This document shows positions 1-8,320 of a stretch of 64,000 nucleotides of DNA, one piece after another. A program made the translations under genes and the position numbers. How positions within the stretch are numbered: the stretch's first letter is position 1; each line of letters starts with the position of its first letter. The notes below the pieces were generated by a model. The model saw only the letters and a program-made list of their open reading frames with translations, was not told where the DNA came from and ran no database searches. Source of the DNA: Gordonia aichiensis NBRC 108223 (GTDB taxonomy: Bacteria > Actinomycetota > Actinomycetes > Mycobacteriales > Mycobacteriaceae); assembly GCF_000332975.1 (NCBI RefSeq), contig NZ_BANR01000018.1, positions 62,001 through 126,000 of the forward strand. The letters are read 5' to 3'.

Positions 1-622
<622 letters not shown>

Positions 623-691
623 CTGCGAGATGGCTGTGGGGTGACTGGGAACGGGGAGCGAGTGGGCGAGGTGGCGTCGACGCCCGATCGG

Positions 692-1693
692 ATGCGTCTA
701 TCCGTGGTCATCCCGGTGTACCGGAGCGCTCGGTACATCGAGCCGTGTCTGCGATCGATCCTGGGTCAGCGCCGACCTCCTGATGAGATCGTTCTGGTCG
801 ACGACCATGGCGGCGACGGTTCGATAGGGCTTGCGACGCGCATCCTCACGTCGGCCGGGTTAGACCACCACGTCGTCGAGCTCGATCGCAATCACGGCGC
901 AGGATTCGCGCGCAATGCCGGTGTACGCGCCGCGACCGGTGACGTCGTCTGGTTCTTCGACAGCGACGATCTCGCCGACCCCGCGTTCACCGTACGCATG
1001 CTCGCCGCACTGATCCGCGAACGCGCCGACTTCGCGTCGTGTCGCACGATGTTCGTCGATGAGAAAGGCGGGCCGCTCGGCGTTGCCGAACGGCGACGAG
1101 CGCGCCGTTCCGCGGTCAGTGGTGACGAGTTCGCCCGAATGCTCCTGCGGGGCAGGGTAAAGGCGTACCCGCCCGCGCGAGTGTTCCGCCGCGACATCCT
1201 CGGCGACGCGCCCTGGGACGAGCGCAGGGCATACGAGGACATGGCTGCAACCTTGCGGCTCGCTCTCCGGGCCGACCGCGTCGCCCTCGTCGATGACTCG
1301 CTGCTCTGGTATCGGCAGCACCCCGATTCGACGTCGCAGGTCACCTGTACACACACAGCCGACGTCTTCGCGATGGGCGACGAGGTCGCCCGACTGGTGC
1401 CCGAGCTCGTCGATCGGAATGCGTTCTGTACAGCGGGCCGGACCGCGGCACTCGCCCGTGCCTTCCGATATCGAGAGGTCCTCATACCCGCGGCGCACAT
1501 GGCCATGCGCGCCGCGCACGCCGACTCCGGTGACGAAGACCTGCTCCGGTCGCTGATCGCCGAGTCGCGTCGACGGTCCTCACTCATCGACGTCGTCCCG
1601 CTGATCGCCGACGGTCAGCTGCGGTCGGCGGCATCTGCGGTCGGTATGGCGGCATCGCCGTCGACGTACGCGCGAGTGCTTCGCGTCCGGTGA
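692..1693 (+). CDS. Family 2 glycosyltransferase
   Basis: Predicted GT-A fold transferase using a nucleotide-sugar donor; acceptor unknown. It opens with SVVIPVYRSARYIEPCL, keeps VDDHGGDGS near residue 36, an N-rich stretch NHGAGFARNAGV near 68-79, and the metal-binding DXD-type motif FFDSDD at 88-93. The 333-residue length fits a soluble GT2 enzyme. I chose the ATG at 692 because the fold begins two residues later; the frame is open back to 494, and a GTG at 671 is a possible alternative. It is monocistronic, divergent from guaB1 and convergent with the PIG-L gene. An iron-box-like site lies upstream. Confidence 0.82.
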   Translation: MRLSVVIPVYRSARYIEPCLRSILGQRRPPDEIVLVDDHGGDGSIGLATRILTSAGLDHHVVELDRNHGAGFARNAGVRAATGDVVWFFDSDDLADPAFTVRMLAALIRERADFASCRTMFVDEKGGPLGVAERRRARRSAVSGDEFARMLLRGRVKAYPPARVFRRDILGDAPWDERRAYEDMAATLRLALRADRVALVDDSLLWYRQHPDSTSQVTCTHTADVFAMGDEVARLVPELVDRNAFCTAGRTAALARAFRYREVLIPAAHMAMRAAHADSGDEDLLRSLIAESRRRSSLIDVVPLIADGQLRSAASAVGMAASPSTYARVLRVR

Positions 1694-1694
1694 C

Positions 1695-2402
1695 TCATCG
1701 CAGGTCGCGTGAGATTTCCCAGAAGCGTTCGCGCGCAACGATGTTGTCGAGATCGAACTGTGTGTTCTGTGTCGGATAGCACTCGACGGCCGCGCGCTTG
1801 ACCTCCATCGAACCGGTGGGCGGGTGCACGGGAGTCAACACGCATCCGCGCCAGCGAAGGGCGTCGCGACTGGCCATCTCGTCGCTGCGGCTGACGTTGC
1901 AGTAGGGAAGATCGGCGTACATCCACAACGTCACCGGCACGTGCGCCGCGAGAACCGCATTGCGTACGACCTTGTGGTCGGCATGCCGCACACCGAGCGG
2001 CCCGATGACCACCTGCGGCTGGTGCTTTTCCACGAGATCGGACACGGCGGCGGTCAACGCTGCGAGGTCGGCGCCACCGTACTGCTGATCGAGGAAGTCG
2101 AGATGCACCGACCGGGCGCCGAGAGTCGCGACAGCCTTCTCGTCTTCGGCCCGTCGGACGTCGACCGCTTCGGTCGACGACGCGAAGCCCGTCGACCGAT
2201 CCCACTCGGTGTATTGCGGCGGATCGGGCCGACCGGCCAACATGGTCACGACGACGACGTCGTCCATTGCGGACAATGCGGCACCCGCGGAGTAGACCGC
2301 ATCGTCGAGATGTGGAGAGATCACCAGCACCGTCGACGCGTTCTCGGTGCCGGTCCGATCCTCGACTGTTGCGTTGAGTCGGTCGTCACCCCCGACGTTC
2401 AA
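1695..2402 (-). CDS. PIG-L family deacetylase (LmbE-like)
   Basis: Zinc-dependent N-deacetylase fold of the GlcNAc-PI deacetylase/MshB superfamily; substrate unknown. The motif VISPHLDDAVYSAG sits near the N-terminus, where PHLDD replaces the more usual HPDDE, and the second metal site GVRHADHKVV is present. About 235 residues. The start is uncertain: no ATG exists near the conserved region. I propose the TTG at 2402, with a GGGGG stretch about 10 nt upstream, about 20 bp after the gnd stop. This start lies inside a 24-bp tandem repeat encoding NVGGDDRL that overlaps the end of gnd. Probably co-transcribed with gnd. Confidence 0.75.
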   Translation of the reverse strand: MNVGGDDRLNATVEDRTGTENASTVLVISPHLDDAVYSAGAALSAMDDVVVVTMLAGRPDPPQYTEWDRSTGFASSTEAVDVRRAEDEKAVATLGARSVHLDFLDQQYGGADLAALTAAVSDLVEKHQPQVVIGPLGVRHADHKVVRNAVLAAHVPVTLWMYADLPYCNVSRSDEMASRDALRWRGCVLTPVHPPTGSMEVKRAAVECYPTQNTQFDLDNIVARERFWEISRDLR

Positions 2403-2444
2403 TCGGTCGTCACCCCCGACGTTCAGTCGGTCTTCACCTCGGTG
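2373..2444. repeat. 24-bp tandem repeat at the gnd / PIG-L junction
   Basis: Two full copies (2373-2396 and 2397-2420) of a unit like GTTCAATCGGTCGTCACCCC plus GAC, and a diverged third copy to about 2444. The unit is eight codons long and reads NVGGDDRL in the PIG-L frame, so duplication keeps that frame open. It spans the gnd stop codon. Confidence 0.8.
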
Positions 2445-3883
2445 CGATCCTGGCCCCACAGTGTGTGGAAGGTACCTGGCTTGTCGATCCGCTTGTAGGT
2501 GTGAGCACCGAAGTAGTCGCGGAGGCCCTGTGTGAGTGCTGCCGGAAGCCGTTCGCTGCGCAGGCCGTCGTAGTAGGAGATCGACGACGCGAACGCGGGG
2601 ACGGGCACGCCCATCAGAGTCGCCGTCGACACCACGCGGCGCCAGCTGTCGAGCGACGACTCCACCGCGTCGGTGAAGTACGGCGCGAGCAACAGGCTCG
2701 GCAGATCGGCATTGTCGGCGTAGGCGTCCCGAATCCTGTTGAGGAACTTGGCGCGGATGATGCACCCGCCGCGCCAGATCGTGGCGAGAGCGCCGCGGTC
2801 GACATTCCATCCGTATTCCTGGCTGCCGGCGCTGATTTCGTCGAATCCCTGTGCATAGGCGACCATCTTCGACGCGTAGAGCGCGCGGCGAATGTCCTCG
2901 ATGAACTGCTTTTTGTCCTTCGGCGCCTCCGCGAGAGTTCCGGAGGCGAGTGAGGTCGCAGCGGAGCGCTGATCAGCGGCACTCGACAGTGCGCGGGCGA
3001 ACACCGCCTCGGCGATACCGGTGACCGGAATGCCGAGGTCGAGCGCGGCCTTCACCGTCCAGCGGCCGGTGCCCTTCTGACCTGCCTGGTCGACGATCAC
3101 GTCGACCAGCGGTTTTCCGGTTTCTGCGTCGACCTGTGCGAGCACCTGCGCGGTGATCTCGACGAGGTAGCTCTCGAGTTCGCCCTTGTTCCATTCGGCG
3201 AAGACGTCGGCGATCTCCGCAGGTGCCATGCCGAGGCCTCGGCGCATCAGGTCGTACGCCTCTCCGATGAGCTGCATGTCGGCGTACTCGATGCCGTTGT
3301 GCACCATCTTCACGAAGTGGCCGCTGCCGTCGGGCCCGATGTGGGTACAGCAGGGCTCGCCGTCGACATGCGCGGAGATCTTCTCGAGCATCGGGCCGAC
3401 CGATTCGTAGGACACCGCCGGGCCGCCGGGCATGATCGACGGACCGTTCAGCGCGCCCTCCTCGCCGCCTGAGATGCCGGCGCCGATGAAGTTCAAGCCG
3501 CGTTCGGCCATCGCCGCCTCGCGACGAATCGTGTCGGTGAAGAGAGAGTTGCCGCCATCGATGATGATGTCGCCCTTCTCCATCACGTCGGCCAGCTCGG
3601 AGATGACGGCATCGGTGGGATCTCCCGCCTTGACCATGATCAGCACGCGGCGCGGTTTCTCGAGGGCGTCGACGAATTCCTGCATCGTCTCGGTGCGGAT
3701 GAAGTCGCCCTCGCCGCCGTGCTCGTCGATGAGGGCGTCGGTCTTGGCGATGGAGCGGTTGTGGAGCGCCACGGTGTAGCCGTGGTGGGCGAAATTGCGG
3801 GCGATGTTGGAGCCCATGACTGCCAGGCCGGTGACTCCGATCTGGGCCTTCGACGACGCGGACGATGTGGCGGAGTTGGTCAT
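2423..3883 (-). CDS. gnd: 6-phosphogluconate dehydrogenase, decarboxylating (NADP+)
   Basis: Converts 6-phosphogluconate to ribulose 5-phosphate and CO2 with NADPH formation, in the cytosolic pentose phosphate pathway. The Rossmann motif GVTGLAVMGSNIARN is at 16-30, IIDGGNS at 107-113, the substrate loop GISGGEEGA at 136-144, and the catalytic HFVKMVHNGIEY with Lys192 and Glu199. The C-terminus carries the tail expected of the dimeric long form (GLRDYFGAHTYKRID). At 486 residues it has the full family length. The neighbourhood matches gnd1 of M. tuberculosis. Upstream lies the M56/BlaI pair on the same strand, separated by about 180 bp of partly repetitive DNA. Confidence 0.97.
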   Translation of the reverse strand: MTNSATSSASSKAQIGVTGLAVMGSNIARNFAHHGYTVALHNRSIAKTDALIDEHGGEGDFIRTETMQEFVDALEKPRRVLIMVKAGDPTDAVISELADVMEKGDIIIDGGNSLFTDTIRREAAMAERGLNFIGAGISGGEEGALNGPSIMPGGPAVSYESVGPMLEKISAHVDGEPCCTHIGPDGSGHFVKMVHNGIEYADMQLIGEAYDLMRRGLGMAPAEIADVFAEWNKGELESYLVEITAQVLAQVDAETGKPLVDVIVDQAGQKGTGRWTVKAALDLGIPVTGIAEAVFARALSSAADQRSAATSLASGTLAEAPKDKKQFIEDIRRALYASKMVAYAQGFDEISAGSQEYGWNVDRGALATIWRGGCIIRAKFLNRIRDAYADNADLPSLLLAPYFTDAVESSLDSWRRVVSTATLMGVPVPAFASSISYYDGLRSERLPAALTQGLRDYFGAHTYKRIDKPGTFHTLWGQDRTEVKTD

Positions 3884-4019
3884 GCCATCAGCCTATTGCC
3901 TCGACGGCATCCTGTGGTCCGTGGTGCCCGAAGTGTCGCATAACGTGCGGCCGATCCCAGATACCCGCGCGATCCGAGGAGGTCGGTGGCCGTGCGCAGA
4001 GTCTCACTGCGACGCGGGC

Positions 4020-4089
4020 GAGCCTGCTCAGCCTCAGTGCGAGGCGACGAGCCTGCTCAGCCTCAGTGCGAGGCGACGAGCCTGCTCAG
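4020..4089. repeat. 29-bp tandem repeat at the 3' end of the M56 peptidase gene
   Basis: Two exact copies of a 29-bp unit starting GAGCCTGCTCAGCCTCAGTG at 4020-4048 and 4049-4077, then a 12-base partial third copy to 4089. The coding end of the peptidase (LSRLVASH) is one copy, so the extra copy lies just downstream of the stop. A degenerate copy precedes 4020. Confidence 0.85.
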
Positions 4090-5013
4090 CTCCGTGAGCC
4101 AGGGAATCGCGACCGCGAGCGTCGGCACGACGAGGATCGCGATCGCGCCGGAATAGGCAATGGTGACCAGCCAGATCGGCGCGCGGTCGTGGCGCAGCCG
4201 GTGCACGCGCGTCAGGGTTGTCGGTCCTCCTACGGCCATCGCGCCGCGTGGTGCGACGGCATCAGCGCACGCCACAAGCGCTCGTCCGAGGGTTGTGGGG
4301 GCGGTGGCGCGGACGGCCTGATCGTCGGCAAGTGCCTCCACGAGGAGTTCGACCGATCCGAGGGCCGATGAACTGCGCACGAAGCGGGGAAACGCCTCGT
4401 GAAGGGCGATGAAGGCTTCGAGAACGAGGTCGTGGCGTGCACGCAGGTGCGCGCGCTCGTGTGCGATGACGGCGACGAGTTCGTCGCGCGAGAGTCGGGA
4501 CACCACGCCTTCGCTCAGAACGACACGTTGACGGATACCGGGCAGGCAATAGGCGAGGGGTTGTTCGACGTCGATCATGCGGATGTCGCGGCCGAACAGA
4601 GGATGGGTCTGATCCGAGCGGTCGCACCGATCGAGAATGTCGATGAGTTGCCGATGTTTTGCCCGGCGCGCGCGGGTGCGCACCCCGACCCGCACGACGG
4701 TGAACATCAACCGGGCGCCGATGATCAGGGTGAGAGCGAAAACGCCGACATAGCCGATCCACAGCGGCAGGCCCACACGTTCGATCTCACGGAGAGGGTG
4801 CGTCGTCGGCGCCCCGTCTGGCCCGGGGGAGAGCAGGTTGGCTGCAATGGCCAACCCGCAGCTGAATGCGGACAGGACAGCGGCGAGTGCAATGGCCTGC
4901 CACAGGGTCATCGCCGCGCGTGGTGCGCGGATCGGCCACTGGGCTCGCGACAACGCCTCGGGGGCAGGGCCGACGAACACCAGCGTCATGATGCCGAAGA
5001 GCAGTGCGGTCAT
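4063..5013 (-). CDS. M56 family (BlaR1-like) membrane metallopeptidase
   Basis: Integral membrane zinc peptidase. The gluzincin motif VIAHERAH is at 182-189, with a candidate third ligand in the ALHEAFPRF / VEALADDQA region. Hydrophobic segments lie near 1-17, 36-60, 84-106 and 285-306. There is no C-terminal penicillin-binding sensor domain as in full BlaR1, so the signal sensed is unknown. At 316 residues it resembles Rv1845c, which sits next to BlaI in M. tuberculosis. It follows the blaI-like repressor by about 60 bp and is probably co-transcribed; by family precedent the protease inactivates the repressor. Confidence 0.88.
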   Translation of the reverse strand: MTALLFGIMTLVFVGPAPEALSRAQWPIRAPRAAMTLWQAIALAAVLSAFSCGLAIAANLLSPGPDGAPTTHPLREIERVGLPLWIGYVGVFALTLIIGARLMFTVVRVGVRTRARRAKHRQLIDILDRCDRSDQTHPLFGRDIRMIDVEQPLAYCLPGIRQRVVLSEGVVSRLSRDELVAVIAHERAHLRARHDLVLEAFIALHEAFPRFVRSSSALGSVELLVEALADDQAVRATAPTTLGRALVACADAVAPRGAMAVGGPTTLTRVHRLRHDRAPIWLVTIAYSGAIAILVVPTLAVAIPWLTELSRLVASH

Positions 5014-5072
5014 CGAGTGCTGTCCTAGCGGTGGGCTGTGTAGGAGAGTGAATCAACCGTGCAAGAGTGAAT

Positions 5073-5471
5073 CTAGCTGGTCTCCTGCGGTCCTCGTGCG
5101 GCTTCGAGTTCATCGAGTGCGCGGCGCAGTGCTGCGGCTTCGTCCGCACCGACGCGACCGACGAAGCTGACAAGCGCCGCGTGACGCGATCCCGGTGCGT
5201 GCGCCTCGCTCAGAGCATCGACCATCAAGGACGCGACGAGGTCTTCTCGAGGATGGGTGGGCACGTACTTGTGTGCGCGATCCTCGCGGATCTGGGTGAC
5301 CAGGTTCTTCTTCGCCAGACGTTGCAGCACGGTCATCACCGTGGTGTAGGCGAGCGATCGATCGCGGGACAGGTCCGCGTGGACTTGTCGAACGGTCTGC
5401 GGGGTCGGACTCTCCCAGAGGGAGTCCATCACCGCGCGCTCGAGATCACCCAATCCGTTCATCTTTCGCAT
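5073..5471 (-). CDS. blaI: BlaI/MecI/CopY family transcriptional repressor
   Basis: Winged-helix repressor of 132 residues with the typical start (NGLGDLERAVMDSLW), the recognition helix region SLAYTTVMTVLQRLAKKNLV, and a C-terminal dimerisation half. Orthologous by context to the M. tuberculosis BlaI gene Rv1846c, which controls its peptidase partner and other genes. The start is either the ATG at 5471, with GAGGAA about 12 nt upstream, or the internal ATG three codons later. It is the first gene of the two-gene unit with the M56 peptidase and is divergent from the iron-box promoter at 5529. Confidence 0.92.
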   Translation of the reverse strand: MRKMNGLGDLERAVMDSLWESPTPQTVRQVHADLSRDRSLAYTTVMTVLQRLAKKNLVTQIREDRAHKYVPTHPREDLVASLMVDALSEAHAPGSRHAALVSFVGRVGADEAAALRRALDELEAARGPQETS

Positions 5472-5528
5472 TTTACTGCCGTTTCCTCTGTTCGCTCGAT
5501 GCCGGCCCCAAGTAATCCCCCGGGACGC

Positions 5529-5558
5529 TTGACAGCATTGGTAAGGCTAGCCTACATT
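5529..5558 (+). promoter_or_regulatory. Strong sigma70-type promoter with an overlapping DtxR/IdeR-like iron box
   Basis: A perfect -35 TTGACA at 5529-5534, an 18-bp spacer and TACATT at 5553-5558. The 19-mer ATTGGTAAGGCTAGCCTAC at 5537-5555 fills the spacer and matches the IdeR consensus at 14 of 19 positions. A repressor bound there would block RNA polymerase. The expected transcript starts near 5565 and meets a very strong hairpin about 55 nt later. Confidence 0.5.
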
Positions 5559-5620
5559 CATGACAACGTCGGACCGCGCGAGAGTCCTGAGGGCTGCAGA
5601 GACCCCCGGTCCACGTCGCG

Positions 5621-5656
5621 GTAAGCCCCACATCCCCAACGGGATGTGGGGCTTAC
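5621..5656 (+). terminator. Perfect 16-bp hairpin with a CAAC tetraloop
   Basis: GTAAGCCCCACATCCC at 5621-5636, loop CAAC, and the exact complement at 5641-5656. No T run follows, as is common for actinobacterial terminators. With the promoter at 5529 it would define a transcript of about 90 nt; alternatively it is an attenuator in the leader of the thioesterase gene at 5770. Confidence 0.6.
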
Positions 5657-5769
5657 TGGTTCCCGTGGTTCGACGCCCGAGTGCTGCTCCGTCGAAGATC
5701 ACAGGCGTATCGCTGGCGCGGTGAGGGTCTGCGATGCCGGTCGGTGATCGTCGTGACAGTCTTGTTCGC

Positions 5770-6195
5770 ATGACAGTTGACACGGACAATCTCGGGCAGT
5801 TCCTGGCCAAGGGCCTCGACGCGACGCTGGGTCTGCAGTTCACGGAGATGGACGAGGACCACGTCGTCGCGACCCTGGAAATCCAGGCACATCATCACCA
5901 GCCGTTCGGCATCGTGCACGGCGGCGTGTACTGCGCGATCGCGGAAAGCGTTGCAAGCACCAGTGCCTTCGTGTGGCTGTCCACGCAGGGACCAGGACAG
6001 ACGGCCGTCGGGGTCAACAACAACACCGACTTCCTGCGGTCGGTCAGCAGCGGTGTCGTGACCGCGACATCCTCACCGATCCATCGAGGACGCCGTCAGC
6101 AACTGTGGCGGGTGGAAATGGTCGACGACGCCGGACGTGTACTCGCGACATCGCAGGTACGACTCCAAAACATCGACATGCCCGCGGACGCGTGA
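5770..6195 (+). CDS. PaaI family hotdog-fold thioesterase
   Basis: Predicted acyl-CoA thioesterase of 141 residues. The hotdog motif GIVHGGVYCAIAES at about 47-60 has the HGG signature, followed by NNNTDFLRSV and the strand VTATSSPIHRGRRQQLWRVE. The synteny matches Rv1847 of M. tuberculosis, a thioesterase directly upstream of the urease genes. I start at the ATG at 5770, where the family alignment begins; the frame is open to 5734 but the extra residues look non-coding. Its TGA overlaps the GTG of the next gene, so the two are coupled. Confidence 0.88.
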   Translation: MTVDTDNLGQFLAKGLDATLGLQFTEMDEDHVVATLEIQAHHHQPFGIVHGGVYCAIAESVASTSAFVWLSTQGPGQTAVGVNNNTDFLRSVSSGVVTATSSPIHRGRRQQLWRVEMVDDAGRVLATSQVRLQNIDMPADA

Positions 6196-7439
6196 CGTCC
6201 CGCCGCATATTGGGCGATGACGTGCGACGGTCCGTCGAGGACCTGCTCGAACCCGTCGACGCCGATCTCGCGACGCTCTATCCCGGAGACCGTGCCGAAC
6301 CGCAGCCGGTCCACACGGTGTACGTGAGCGCTGCCGACGCCGAGGAGCAGACGCCGCGGTCATGGGGCGACGAGGCTCGGAGGATTGCCGACGCCGCCTC
6401 GGTTGTCCTCGGGGAACTCGCGGATGACGACGTTGTGCAGATCGTGCGCGACCGCTTACGGACAAACCCGATCGAGGACCTCCGTATCGACCTCGAAGAC
6501 GGGTACGGGTGGCGTGCCGACGCCGCCGAGGATGCCGACGCGCGACGCGCGGGCGAAGTGCTTGCGGAGTGGACGCGGCACCGGCCGTTCGCGCCTCGAT
6601 CGGCGGGCGTGCGGGCCAAGGGGCTCGGGGCCGTCGAACGTCGACGTGGCCTGCGCACCCTCGAGCTGGTTCTCGACGCTGCGGGCGGCATCCCCGACGG
6701 GTTCGTGTTCACCGTGCCGAAGCTGCGCGACGTACGGCAGGTCGACGCCGTGAATCTGCTGTGCGCCGAGTTCGAGCGTGTCCATGGGGTTCCCGAGGGC
6801 TCGCTGCGATACGAACTGCAGATCGAGATCCCGCAGGCGATCCTCGGACCGGATGGTCGCGCAACGGTCGGAGAAGCGGTCCACCGCGGTGCCCCGCGTC
6901 TGCGCGGCCTGCACTACGGCACCTATGACTACAGCGCCGCGTGCGGGATCGTCTCGGCGCAGCAGTCTCTCGCGCATCCGGTGGCCGACCACGCCAAGAA
7001 CGTCATGCAGGCGGCGGCCGCGCAGACCGGTGTGTGGCTCAGTGACGGCTCGACCCAGGTCATGCCGACCGGCGACGAGGCGCAGGTGGCGGCCGCGTTG
7101 CGGCGGCACCATTCGCTGGTCCTTCGTTCGCTGGAGCGTGGCTACTACCAAGGGTGGGATATGCACCCGGGTCATCTGATCACCAGGTGGGCCGCGGTGA
7201 CCGGATTCTTCCGATCGGCGATGCCGCCCGCGGCGGCGCGACTGCAGGGCTATCTCGCACGTCGCGGGGGTGACGTGGTCGACGAGCCGGCCACCGCGAT
7301 GTCGCTGGCGCTCGTCGTCGAACGTGGTCTGGCCGCCGGTGCGTTCACCGAGGCCGAGGTCACCGCGCTCGCGCCGCAGTGCACTGCCATCCGCCTCGCA
7401 CAGTTGCGGGCCACCGGTGGCGCGCTCCTCGACGAGTGA
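6192..7439 (+). CDS. DUF6986 family protein, HpcH/HpaI aldolase-like
   Basis: 415-residue protein whose TIM-barrel motifs resemble the HpcH/HpaI aldolase and citrate-lyase beta superfamily: IEDLRIDLEDGYG near 95, VFTVPKLRDVRQV, YELQIEIPQAIL (the metal-binding Glu strand), and GLHYGTYDYSAACG. The C-terminal WDMHPGHLITRWAAV resembles the region that binds acyl-CoA in citrate-lyase-type enzymes. The substrate is not known. It starts at a GTG overlapping the thioesterase stop (GTGA), so translation is coupled. As I recall the M. tuberculosis order, no such gene lies between the thioesterase and ureA, so it may be an insertion or a loss elsewhere. Confidence 0.82.
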   Translation: MTSRRILGDDVRRSVEDLLEPVDADLATLYPGDRAEPQPVHTVYVSAADAEEQTPRSWGDEARRIADAASVVLGELADDDVVQIVRDRLRTNPIEDLRIDLEDGYGWRADAAEDADARRAGEVLAEWTRHRPFAPRSAGVRAKGLGAVERRRGLRTLELVLDAAGGIPDGFVFTVPKLRDVRQVDAVNLLCAEFERVHGVPEGSLRYELQIEIPQAILGPDGRATVGEAVHRGAPRLRGLHYGTYDYSAACGIVSAQQSLAHPVADHAKNVMQAAAAQTGVWLSDGSTQVMPTGDEAQVAAALRRHHSLVLRSLERGYYQGWDMHPGHLITRWAAVTGFFRSAMPPAAARLQGYLARRGGDVVDEPATAMSLALVVERGLAAGAFTEAEVTALAPQCTAIRLAQLRATGGALLDE

Positions 7440-7532
7440 CGCGGCTTCGCCGAGCCGTCGCCGAGCGCGCGTGGCAGGATGACCACACCAGCAGTGGGGG
7501 TAGACCCCGCATCGTCGTGAAGAGGGGTTCAG

Positions 7533-7835
7533 GTGCGCCTGTCGCCACATGAACAAGAACGTTTGCTCATCTCCTACGCCGCGGAACTGGCCCGACGCAG
7601 GCAGGGCAGGGGCTTGAAATTGAATCATCCCGAGGCCGTGGCGGTGATCACCGACCACGTGCTCGAGGGTGCGCGTGACGGACGCAGCGTCGCCGAACTC
7701 ATGGCGTCTGGTCGGGAGGTGCTCGCCCGCACGGATGTGATGGACGGGGTGCCCGAGATGCTCCATGACGTGCAGGTGGAGGCGACTTTCCCCGACGGGA
7801 CAAAGCTCGTCACCGTGCATCATCCGATCGGTTGA
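7533..7835 (+). CDS. ureA: Urease subunit gamma
   Basis: Structural subunit of the nickel urease (urea to ammonia and carbamate), 100 residues, the normal length. It begins [18 protein letters not shown] and keeps the conserved [20 protein letters not shown] and [20 protein letters not shown]. The start is a GTG at 7533. It is the first gene of a ureABCFGD operon. A stretch of 18-bp tandem repeats separates it from ureB, where many species have only a few bases. Confidence 0.97.
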   Translation: MRLSPHEQERLLISYAAELARRRQGRGLKLNHPEAVAVITDHVLEGARDGRSVAELMASGREVLARTDVMDGVPEMLHDVQVEATFPDGTKLVTVHHPIG

Positions 7836-7842
7836 TGTTGAC

Positions 7843-7914
7843 TCCGAGAATCACAGAACTTTCGAGAACCACAGGAATTTCGGGAGCCACAGGGACGCGA
7901 AGTGCCACGGCTGC
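7843..7914. repeat. Decaying 18-bp tandem repeat between ureA and ureB
   Basis: Four successive 18-bp units: TCCGAGAATCACAGAACT (7843), TTCGAGAACCACAGGAAT (7861), TTCGGGAGCCACAGGGAC (7879) and GCGAAGTGCCACGGCTGC (7897). In the ureB frame the units read [24 protein letters not shown], a His-containing hexapeptide. No start codon in frame precedes them except the ATG at 7765 inside ureA. Confidence 0.75.
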
Positions 7915-7989
7915 AAGGCCTTCCACGATCGTGGTCGCCTACCCGGGCGCGCAGGTGATGCCTGCGCGGTTGCAGGAACGAGAGGTGCC

Positions 7990-8319
7990 ATGTCCGACGA
8001 CAGTCGTGCGGTGATCCCCGGTGAGGTTATTGCCGCCTCGGGAACCATAGAACTCAATGCAGGGGCGGACCCCGTGACGCTGACCGTCGTGAATACGGGT
8101 GATCGACCGGTCCAGGTCGGCAGTCACGTGCACTTTCCGCAGGCCAATCCGGCGCTCGATTTCGACAGGGCCGCTGCGCGGGGGCGTCGTCTCGACATCG
8201 CCGCCGGTACCGCGGTGCGCTTCGAACCCGGCATCGAGATGACCGTGACGCTCGTTCCTCTCGGCGGAACCCGTGAGGTCTACGGAATCTCGTTGGACGC
8301 GCCGGGAAAGGTTGACTGA
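7990..8319 (+). CDS. ureB: Urease subunit beta
   Basis: Structural urease subunit of 109 residues. The family start [18 protein letters not shown], the motif [22 protein letters not shown] and the end [15 protein letters not shown] are all present. The ATG at 7990 is preceded by GAGAGG. The frame stays open upstream through the 18-bp repeat region to 7765, but the family begins near the chosen ATG. It ends one base before ureC. Confidence 0.95.
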   Translation: MSDDSRAVIPGEVIAASGTIELNAGADPVTLTVVNTGDRPVQVGSHVHFPQANPALDFDRAAARGRRLDIAAGTAVRFEPGIEMTVTLVPLGGTREVYGISLDAPGKVD

Positions 8320-8320
8320 C

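Noticed and set aside
5560..5724. 54-residue ORF starting right after the iron-box promoter
   Set aside because: Its ATG lies upstream of the predicted transcription start and the frame runs through the perfect hairpin; no ribosome site and no protein-like pattern.
6456..7823. 455-codon open frame on the minus strand
   Set aside because: Exact antisense of the DUF6986 gene and ureA, both with clear family motifs; its sequence has no family features. High GC keeps the opposite frame free of stops.
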